Positions 4,631-9,644 of a DNA stretch of 9,644 nucleotides are shown piece after piece. Below the pieces are notes generated by a model. The model searched no databases. It was not told the origin of the DNA and saw nothing but the letters and a program-made list of their open reading frames with translations. Each line of letters starts with the position of its first letter. Positions within the stretch are counted from its first letter, which is position 1. The stretch covers positions 1 through 9,644 of the forward strand of contig LFWV01000047.1 in the NCBI GenBank assembly GCA_001273335.1. Direction: 5' to 3'. The translations under genes were made by a program, and so were the position numbers. The DNA comes from a miscellaneous Crenarchaeota group-1 archaeon SG8-32-3. GTDB taxonomy: Archaea; Thermoproteota; Bathyarchaeia; Bathyarchaeales; Bathycorpusculaceae.

Positions 4631-6328
4631 ATGGCCACTGGCGAGGAGGCGGCACTCAAACTCAAGGGGCACACAGTCCACTTTGACGGCATATACGATC
4701 AGGGACGAGACCGAAAAGCCACCAAATACCTTGTTCCCAGAGGGACTTCCTTCGGCAAAGCCCTGAACCAGATTGACCGTCAAGAAGGGCTCGTAGAAGT
4801 GAAAGGATTACTTCGTGATTCAATGAAAGATCGCACCATGATAGTGCGTTTCATTTCTCTGGGTCCTCCTAACTCAGTTTTCACAATTCTCGGGTTACAA
4901 TGCACTGACTCTTGGTATGTAGCCCACTCAGAAGACCTGCTTTACAGGCCTGGCTACGAAGTTTTCTGCCAATCAGAACCAAATAGGGAATTCCTGCGCG
5001 TTCTACACTCTGCAGGGAAATTAACCGAGAATATGACAAGTACCGAGCATAACAAAAAATGCATCTACATCGACTATATGGATAGCACGATTTACAGCGT
5101 CAACACCCAGTACGCAGGTAACTCTGTAGGCTTCAAAAAGCTTGCTTTTCGCCTGGCCATTCGCAAAGCTAACTATGAGGGTTGGCTTGCTGAGCATATG
5201 ATGATTATGGGCGTGCATGGTCCAGGTGGTCGCAAGTCGTATTTTTCTGGCGCGTTTCCCAGCGCATGTGGTAAGACTTCAACTGCAATGCTTCCGGGAG
5301 AGTCAATATTGGGTGACGACATCGCATACATTCGGGATATCGGTTCAGTTGCCCGTGCCGTTAATGTTGAATCAGGCATATTCGGTATAATCAAAGACGT
5401 TAACCCGAAAGATGACGCGTTAATTTACAAGGTGCTTCGCAGCCCAGGGGAAATAATATTTTCCAACGTTTTGGTTAAAGATGACAAACCTTACTGGCTG
5501 GGCATGGGTAGTCCCCTTCCGAAAGATGGCAGAAACTTTTCAGGTGGTTGGTACGAAGGAAAAAAAGACACTGATGGCAACGAAATTCCGGCTGCTCACA
5601 AAAACGCGCGTTACGCTGTGACGCTTAAATCACTGGACAACTGTGACCCCGAGTTGGATAATCCGATGGGTGTTGAATTGAGTGGCGTGATTTATGGTGG
5701 CAGGGATGCTAAGGCTTACGTGCCTGTACAGCAGAGCTTCGGTTGGGAACACGGAATCATCGCTTATGGCGCGTCTTTGGAGACTGAAACAACTTTTGCT
5801 ACAGTTGGCAGGGAAGGTGTGCCCGAGATTAATATGATGAGCACCCAAGACTTCATCTCTATTCCACTGGGTCAAAATGTCTGCAACAACTTAGAGTTCG
5901 GAAAGAAACTCAAGAGAGCACCGCTTGTCTTCGGCGTTAATTACTTCCTAAGAGATAGTGAAAACGATGAATTCTTGAATACTCCTCAAGATAAGCATGT
6001 GTGGATTAAATGGATGGAACTGCGCGTTCACGGCGAAGCAGGAGCAATAAGATCACCTACAGGATTCCTTCCCAAATACGAAGATCTGCATAAACTGTTC
6101 AATAGAGTTCTGGGCAAAGACTACTCAAAAAAAGACTACATAAAACAATTCACTATCCGTGTCCCCGAAAACTTGGCTAAAATTCAGCGTGTCCAGAGAT
6201 TCTACCAAGAAAACGTCACGGATACGCCTGGGGCACTCTTCGACATACTGGACCAACAGCGCAAGCGTCTAGTTGAAGCCAAGGAACGCTTCGGCGACTA
6301 CATATCTCCGGAAAGCTTTGAATGGTGA
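4631..6328 (+). CDS. pckG: Phosphoenolpyruvate carboxykinase (GTP)
   Basis: The enzyme converts oxaloacetate and GTP to phosphoenolpyruvate, CO2 and GDP, the entry step to gluconeogenesis (reversible and possibly anaplerotic). Numbering from the ATG at 4631: GHTVHFDG (13-20), LGPPNSVFTI and TDSWYVAHSEDLLYR (the family substrate region), then HGPGGRKSYFSGAFPSACGKT with the P-loop and hyper-reactive Cys at 213 and Lys215, and the kinase-2 metal-binding GDDIAYI (228-234). The C-terminal half carries GGRDAKAYVPVQQSFGWEHG, NYFLRD and KHVWIKWMELRVHGE. From this ATG the protein is 565 aa, shorter than the roughly 600 or more usual for the family, because conserved N-terminal sequence lies upstream without a standard start codon. 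It directly follows the asparagine synthetase and is probably co-transcribed; both enzymes draw on the oxaloacetate/aspartate pool. Confidence 0.95.
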   Translation: MATGEEAALKLKGHTVHFDGIYDQGRDRKATKYLVPRGTSFGKALNQIDRQEGLVEVKGLLRDSMKDRTMIVRFISLGPPNSVFTILGLQCTDSWYVAHSEDLLYRPGYEVFCQSEPNREFLRVLHSAGKLTENMTSTEHNKKCIYIDYMDSTIYSVNTQYAGNSVGFKKLAFRLAIRKANYEGWLAEHMMIMGVHGPGGRKSYFSGAFPSACGKTSTAMLPGESILGDDIAYIRDIGSVARAVNVESGIFGIIKDVNPKDDALIYKVLRSPGEIIFSNVLVKDDKPYWLGMGSPLPKDGRNFSGGWYEGKKDTDGNEIPAAHKNARYAVTLKSLDNCDPELDNPMGVELSGVIYGGRDAKAYVPVQQSFGWEHGIIAYGASLETETTFATVGREGVPEINMMSTQDFISIPLGQNVCNNLEFGKKLKRAPLVFGVNYFLRDSENDEFLNTPQDKHVWIKWMELRVHGEAGAIRSPTGFLPKYEDLHKLFNRVLGKDYSKKDYIKQFTIRVPENLAKIQRVQRFYQENVTDTPGALFDILDQQRKRLVEAKERFGDYISPESFEW

Positions 6329-6420
6329 AAAACCCGTGCTAAATCTTAAATGTATATAGTTTACTGATTAGTGATTCATAATCGTTAATTATTAACTGGT
6401 ATCCATGAAAAGCTCAAGAC
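6329..6420 (+). promoter_or_regulatory. Promoter and palindromic site upstream of zinc-ribbon gene
   Basis: TATATA (6353-6358) is a good TATA box; a start about 26 nt downstream falls near 6381. Immediately after it, GTTAAT-T-ATTAAC (6384-6396) is a perfect 13-bp palindrome. It shares the nine-base core TAATTATTA with the palindrome in front of the Lrp/AsnC gene, so it may be a target of the same or a related regulator. Confidence 0.5.
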
Positions 6421-6690
6421 GTGAAGAACATGATGAAAAAGAGCATGTCCAAAAAAAGCTTGCCCTACAAAATAGACCTCACCGAGATTGAAGGCGACGG
6501 TTCATTCCCCTGTCCGAAATGCGGAACTGTGATATCTCCTGAAGATGAAACTGAACAAGTCTACAAAATCGTGGAGACGAAACTAATCAATGATGAACTT
6601 GTAGAACTTGTTATAATGTGCAGTAACTGCGGAAGCAAGATTAAGCTAACCGGGTTTGAAGCAACCATCGAAGGCTTACCAACTAGGTAG
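6421..6690 (+). CDS. Small zinc-ribbon protein of unknown function
   Basis: Up to 89 aa from the GTG at 6421. Two CxxC knuckles, CPKCG (Cys31, Cys34) and CSNCG (Cys67, Cys70), with about 32 residues between them make a four-Cys zinc ribbon; the intervening and following strands alternate hydrophobic and charged residues. There is no membrane segment. Start choice is open: in-frame ATGs at 6430, 6433 and 6445 are all possible, and 6445 (MSKKSLPYKIDLTEI, 81 aa) looks most protein-like. An out-of-frame ATG at 6404 encodes a charged, plausible N-terminus (MKSSRREEHDEKEH...) that would join this frame by a one-base slip near the seven-A run at about 6451. Zinc ribbons of this size may bind nucleic acid or protein, but the function cannot be assigned. 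Confidence 0.75.
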   Translation: MKNMMKKSMSKKSLPYKIDLTEIEGDGSFPCPKCGTVISPEDETEQVYKIVETKLINDELVELVIMCSNCGSKIKLTGFEATIEGLPTR

Positions 6691-6704
6691 TAACATTTCA
6701 ACTT

Positions 6705-6920
6705 CTAATCTGTAAGTTTTCGGCTTATACCAATGAAGAGTACCCACAAAATTGCACCGTAGAATAAGCCATTAAATACCGCACTTAAAATACTGATGTA
6801 CTCTTGGATGCCAAGACCAATTACCGCGCAGAACCAGCTGCCCGGAAACATGGGGACAGGAAGCAAAAGTGAGGCCACAGCAAAAAGCGAAAAGAAAGTT
6901 AATATTATTAACCCTCTCAC
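6705..6920 (-). CDS. Small membrane protein of unknown function (71 aa)
   Basis: It starts with GTG at 6920. The protein is very hydrophobic, with a membrane helix at residues 3-20, a middle turn PVPMFPGSWF (21-30), a hydrophobic segment around 30-38, a second clear helix at about 45-64 (ILSAVFNGLFYGAILWVLFI) and a basic end ISRKLTD. That pattern resembles small archaeal or bacterial membrane proteins with an FPGS turn, but I cannot name a family. Support for a real gene: a TATA-like element (TATAAG, minus strand, about 6944-6950) is centred 27 nt before the GTG, fitting a leaderless transcript, and codons stay hydrophobic to the stop. It follows the site-2 protease in the same direction with a 93-nt gap. 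Confidence 0.6.
   Translation of the reverse strand: MRGLIILTFFSLFAVASLLLPVPMFPGSWFCAVIGLGIQEYISILSAVFNGLFYGAILWVLFIGISRKLTD
6898..6912. promoter_or_regulatory. Palindrome GTTAAT-N3-ATTAAC at start of small membrane gene
   Basis: Perfect six-base arms with a three-base spacer (ATT). It begins 8 nt inside the small membrane protein gene, so at about +9 to +23 if the transcript is leaderless. The arms are identical to those of the palindrome at 6384-6396. It may be coincidence in AT-rich coding DNA (Leu-Ile-Ile-Leu codons). Confidence 0.3.
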
Positions 6921-7013
6921 GTATATTCCGACTCCATATTCGACTTATACACTGGCGACCAAACAATAATAAACCTTGTTGTTTTTTTGTTTAACAAGAA
7001 TACATATTACCAC

Positions 7014-8102
7014 TCAGACTCTTACTGGGAACGCCAATAGAAAAACTGCAACTAAAGCCAATGTTAATAATTTCCGATTTCTTGATAGTGCGGAAACGTC
7101 ATCCAAAGGACCCGGATGCTTGAACATCGACATGAAAACTATCAGAAATGCCATAACCATGAATTCAGTGCCCACAAGCAGCAGAAGAGTGACCGAGGCA
7201 AAAGTCAAAATAAGCCGGGGTTTATTGCCCGTGAGAGTGGATCTTGCCACGTGGCCGCCGTCAAGCATGGATGCAGGCAGCAAGTTAAGCATTGTGACAA
7301 CCATGCCAGCCCATCCAGCCGACGTTATTGGATGCAAAAGCAGAACACCGTTAAGCGGAGCATGAGGAAGCAAATTTAAACCTGAAAAAACTCGTGCCAG
7401 CAGAATCCAACTTGCTGGCATTAAACTTAATGTGTTCGCGTCCGGTGGTGTTGGTGCTGGAATTAAAAGCAGTAAACCGATGGCGCTGAAGACCAACGCA
7501 ACTATGAACCCAGCAATGGGACCGTTGGCTCCAACATCGAACAAAGCGTCTCTATTTCGAGGAAGAGACTTCTGCATTATTACGGCGCCCAGAGTTCCAA
7601 GTGGTGGCGGTCCAGGAATGAAATACGGTGAAGTTGCGTCTATCTTCTTTTTGTTCGCAGTTAGTTTGTGACCCATCTCATGAATTCCGAGTACCATCAG
7701 AATGGTTATGGAGAAAATTGCCCCGCTGACGATAGGGTTAATGCCAGTGTTTGGAAAACTGATATATCCAGTTATGAATGTTGTTGCAACTGTAGCCAAT
7801 AGCAAGATTACATTCGTTCTTGGATTGCTGGGTTTCACAGGCGGTTTCGGAACCACCCTCAGGACTACTCTGCCGTTTACTTTCCGAAGGAATGCAATCA
7901 ACTTCATCTCTTCTAGATGATTCAATATCCTAAGGAATGCTTGTTTGGTTTCTTGAGGCCAATCCAAGTAATATGTTGGGGTGCCTTGTTCCAATAAGGC
8001 TTCTTGAATTTGGAATTCGCCTTTGACTAACTGGGTAATTTTTTCAAAATCTGTTTGCTGAAAAGGCTGCGTATCATCAGTGGCGCTCGGAATCTCACTC
8101 AT
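7014..8102 (-). CDS. Site-2 protease family intramembrane metalloprotease (EGY-like)
   Basis: A 362-aa polytopic membrane protein of the S2P/M50 family, which cleaves substrates within the membrane. The zinc motif HEMGH is at residues 141-145 (two His and catalytic Glu142). The third zinc ligand lies in NLLPASMLDGGH (273-284; Asp281), the family's NxxPxxxLDG motif. Between them are SPYFIPGPPPLGTLGAVI (about 158-175) and DVGANGPIAGF, both characteristic. A soluble N-terminal region of about 90 residues, with GTPTYYLDW (40-48), resembles that of archaeal homologues and plant EGY proteases. Hydrophobic segments occur near 97-113, 125-141, 196-215, 258-275 and 298-325, with one more at the C-terminus. 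Substrates are unknown. A weak TATA-like TAATACA lies about 28 nt before the ATG. It is divergent from the metallo-hydrolase. Confidence 0.92.
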   Translation of the reverse strand: MSEIPSATDDTQPFQQTDFEKITQLVKGEFQIQEALLEQGTPTYYLDWPQETKQAFLRILNHLEEMKLIAFLRKVNGRVVLRVVPKPPVKPSNPRTNVILLLATVATTFITGYISFPNTGINPIVSGAIFSITILMVLGIHEMGHKLTANKKKIDATSPYFIPGPPPLGTLGAVIMQKSLPRNRDALFDVGANGPIAGFIVALVFSAIGLLLLIPAPTPPDANTLSLMPASWILLARVFSGLNLLPHAPLNGVLLLHPITSAGWAGMVVTMLNLLPASMLDGGHVARSTLTGNKPRLILTFASVTLLLLVGTEFMVMAFLIVFMSMFKHPGPLDDVSALSRNRKLLTLALVAVFLLAFPVRV

Positions 8103-8263
8103 CGTCTGGTTTCCTAGCCTGTTTTTGTATTACAGATATTGGAGGAGTAGAAAAGTGTATTGGCTGCCAATTTTTTTGTTTGTAGCACTGTTACTTCAAG
8201 TAAACTGTTCTGTTGTTCAACAAACGCAATAACCTTTATTTCCTCTTAGCTACACTCAAACCG
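8103..8263. promoter_or_regulatory. Divergent promoter region, protease and metallo-hydrolase
   Basis: CTTTATT (about 8234-8240) is centred near 27 nt before the ATG at 8264, supporting a leaderless hydrolase transcript. Upstream, TTACTT-C-AAGTAA (8191-8203) is a perfect 13-bp palindrome, with ACTGTT repeated on both sides (8187-8192, 8204-8209). A T7 run lies near 8171-8177. A weak TATA-like element for the protease lies near 8130 on the minus strand. Confidence 0.45.
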
Positions 8264-8878
8264 ATGAGTTCCATGCAGATCCACAATTTCAATGTTGGTG
8301 TGCTATCAACTAACTGTTACGTTGTTAGCTGCTTAGAAACGAAAGAAGCCATAATAATTGACCCTGGTTTCGATAGTTCTTATGAAGCTGAGCAAATTAT
8401 CCGTTACGTGGATGAGAATGCGTTGAAAGTTAAGTTCATTGTTAACACACACGGACATGAAGATCACATTAGTGGAGATGTACTACTGAAAAGAGAGTAT
8501 GGCGTACCTATTTGCATTCACGAGTATGATGCGCCTTGTCTCGAGGGATTGGATGAAAAACTTTCTCCAGCTAATGTTGTGCTTGAAGATGAAGAGCGGT
8601 TGAAATTTGGACATATAACCTTGAAAGTGATGCATACTCCGGGGCACTCGCTTGGGAGTATATGCCTTGTTGGTCAAAAGCTTGTTTTCTCGGGTGACAC
8701 GTTGTTTGCTGGGGGAATTGGCAGAACGGACTTTGCAGGAGGCTCTAACGATGATATGAGGATCTCGTTACAAAAACTTGTGTGCCTTCCGGAGAATTGT
8801 GTGGTGTATCCTGGGCATGGATGTTTCTCAACGATAGGTGAGGAAAAGAGGGTCAATCCTTTTTTGCGGTTGTTGTGA
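8264..8878 (+). CDS. Metallo-beta-lactamase-fold hydrolase (glyoxalase II-like)
   Basis: 204 aa from the ATG at 8264. The full binuclear metal site is present: THGHEDH (His63, His65, Asp67, His68), TPGHS (His128), SGDTLF (Asp145) and YPGHG (His185). The family includes hydroxyacylglutathione hydrolase (glyoxalase II), persulfide dioxygenase and related thioesterases. The short length and the ending (TIGEEKRVNPFLR) resemble compact YcbL-type glyoxalase II-like proteins. The true substrate in an archaeon, which probably lacks glutathione, is unknown. The frame is open back to an ATG at 8213, but the start at 8264 places the TATA-like box 27 nt upstream and begins close to the conserved MQIHNFNVG; the ATG at 8273 is another option. 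A small hairpin (GCGGT/ACCGC, 8866-8882) spans the stop codon. Confidence 0.9.
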   Translation: MSSMQIHNFNVGVLSTNCYVVSCLETKEAIIIDPGFDSSYEAEQIIRYVDENALKVKFIVNTHGHEDHISGDVLLKREYGVPICIHEYDAPCLEGLDEKLSPANVVLEDEERLKFGHITLKVMHTPGHSLGSICLVGQKLVFSGDTLFAGGIGRTDFAGGSNDDMRISLQKLVCLPENCVVYPGHGCFSTIGEEKRVNPFLRLL

Positions 8879-8966
8879 CCGCGATTTTGTAGAGAATTAT
8901 GTTCTTCGAGTGTGTTTTGATGCTTAGATTCTGATGTTGATTCTAGATATGTATTTATGTTTAACA

Positions 8967-9004
8967 TGTCTCCAATATTGTCTATTGAGACACAATATTT
9001 AATA
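8967..9004 (+). promoter_or_regulatory. Inverted repeat and TATA box upstream of secretion ATPase
   Basis: TGTCTC(C)AATA (8967-8977) and TATTGAGACA (8983-8992) form ten-base arms with one bulged C and a five-base spacer. Just downstream is a TATA-like ATATTTAATA (8995-9004), about 43 nt before the ATG. The repeat sits where an operator or activator site would be. Confidence 0.45.
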
Positions 9005-9029
9005 GACTGCACAAACCATCTTACCTAAC

Positions 9030-9033
9030 GGAG
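9030..9033 (+). promoter_or_regulatory. Shine-Dalgarno site of secretion ATPase
   Basis: GGAG, eight bases before the ATG at 9042. It is the clearest ribosome binding site in the window and contrasts with the apparently leaderless neighbours. It fits a TATA-derived transcript start near 9025. Confidence 0.5.
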
Positions 9034-9041
9034 AACCACCA

Positions 9042-9644
9042 ATGCCAAAACTACGCCTTAAAGAGTCCCTAGCAGGCTTGAAAAAAATCAAAATAAACAT
9101 CAATTTCAAGAAAAAAGAAAAACAAATGCCCATTCCACCGCCTCCGCCAAAACCAATACCTAGGGGACTGAAAATAATCGAGAAATACCCGTTGTACGAG
9201 CCTTTCTCGCATGTTGTAATAGTTCAAAATCCGAAAACAGGTGAACATCAATACATTCTTGATGAACTTCAACTAGACCCACTTGAAAGAGGCGTTTATG
9301 ACCGAATCCTAGAAATATTACTCGCTGAAATCGAATCTCCAAAAGAAGAAATTCTCGATCCAAGAAAATTCTTTGCAGAATCAGCAAAAAAAATAGTCGA
9401 CAAATACAGAATAAGCTTAGGCTGGCTTCCAGACGTTTCATGGTATAAAATCCTTTACCACGCAGAAAGAGACCTCGTCGGCTTCGGCAAAATCGACCCC
9501 TTAATGCGAGATCCCAACATAGAAGACATTTCATGTGACGGGGTAAACAAGCCAGTTTACGTATGGCACAGAAACTACGAAAGCATCGAAACAAACCTGC
9601 AATTTCCAGCCGACGAAATCCTAGACAATACTGTTGTCAAACTC
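9042..9644 (+). CDS. Type II/IV secretion system ATPase (ArlI/GspE2-like), N-terminal part
   Basis: The first 201 codons; the gene runs off the window before the Walker motifs. The start is a basic segment (residues 1-28), then a proline-rich linker (MPIPPPPPKPIPRG, 29-42), then a globular N-terminal domain. Residues 144-168 (DLVGFGKIDPLMRDPNIEDI, then SCDG) are the characteristic signature of archaeal secretion/archaellum/pilus ATPases of the ArlI/GspE family, followed by KPVYVWHRNYESIETN. Such hexameric ATPases power assembly of type IV pilus-like filaments from the cytoplasmic face. Pilus versus archaellum cannot be decided here; it depends on downstream genes such as the TadC/ArlJ membrane platform. 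Start choice is supported by GGAG at 9030-9033. Confidence 0.92.
   Translation, partial: MPKLRLKESLAGLKKIKININFKKKEKQMPIPPPPPKPIPRGLKIIEKYPLYEPFSHVVIVQNPKTGEHQYILDELQLDPLERGVYDRILEILLAEIESPKEEILDPRKFFAESAKKIVDKYRISLGWLPDVSWYKILYHAERDLVGFGKIDPLMRDPNIEDISCDGVNKPVYVWHRNYESIETNLQFPADEILDNTVVKL

Noticed and set aside
6772..6966. Alternative minus-strand frame overlapping the small membrane gene
   Set aside because: Less hydrophobic regularity, no family features, and the TATA-like box fits the GTG at 6920 better.
8866..8882. GCGGT/ACCGC hairpin as an intrinsic terminator of the hydrolase
   Set aside because: The stem is only five base pairs, overlaps the stop codon and is followed by just four T; too weak to call separately.
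9160..9594. 144-codon minus-strand frame antisense to the secretion ATPase
   Set aside because: It is opposite a clear family match; its Cys/Arg/Leu-rich translation is typical of an antisense shadow.
1..9644. Mobile element, CRISPR array, tRNA or rRNA
   Set aside because: No transposase or integrase, no spaced identical repeats, and no cloverleaf or rRNA-like sequence were recognised on reading both strands.

Overview
The window looks archaeal, most likely a TACK-group lineage such as Bathyarchaeia; that placement is inferred from gene content, not measured. It has a Vps4/CdvC-like AAA ATPase, a geranylgeranyl reductase, an AsnRS-derived asparagine synthetase, a GTP-type PEP carboxykinase and an archaeal type II/IV secretion ATPase. 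Several genes also appear leaderless, with a TATA-like box about 26-28 nt upstream of the start codon. I see no mobile elements, CRISPR arrays, rRNA or tRNA genes. It reads as core metabolism and regulation.

Layout: (1) 3-665 (+), 3' part of a Vps4/CdvC-like AAA ATPase. (2) 666-955, non-coding, with a long-loop hairpin, T-tracts on both strands and one weak reading-frame trace. (3) 956-2238 (-), an operon of a 58-aa 2x[4Fe-4S] ferredoxin overlapping (ATGA) a geranylgeranyl reductase. It is divergent from (4) 2341-2769 (+), an HxlR-like regulator, across a promoter region rich in repeats. (5) 2877-3398 (-), an Lrp/AsnC regulator, divergent from (6) 3480-4517 (+), the asparagine synthetase, which runs into (7) the PEP carboxykinase (first ATG at 4631, but coding sequence evident upstream). 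(8) 6421-6690 (+), a small zinc-ribbon protein. (9) 6705-6920 (-), a small membrane protein. (10) 7014-8102 (-), a site-2 protease. (11) 8264-8878 (+), a metallo-beta-lactamase-fold hydrolase. (12) 9042-9644 (+), the N-terminal part of a secretion/pilus ATPase cut by the window end.

Two functional groupings stand out. Ferredoxin plus geranylgeranyl reductase fits electron delivery for saturating archaeal lipid or other isoprenoid chains, and the divergent HxlR protein is a candidate regulator. The Lrp/AsnC regulator facing an asparagine synthetase repeats the asnC/asnA arrangement of E. coli in an archaeon with a different enzyme lineage. PEP carboxykinase in the same transcript draws on oxaloacetate, the precursor of aspartate and hence asparagine. 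A near-perfect 23-bp palindrome sits over the regulator's own start, and two related AT-rich palindromes lie at the starts of two nearby genes.

No clearly new system (defence, mobile or biosynthetic) is visible. The most checkable oddities are the missing start codon of the PEP carboxykinase, an apparent internal deletion in the reductase, and the palindrome set.
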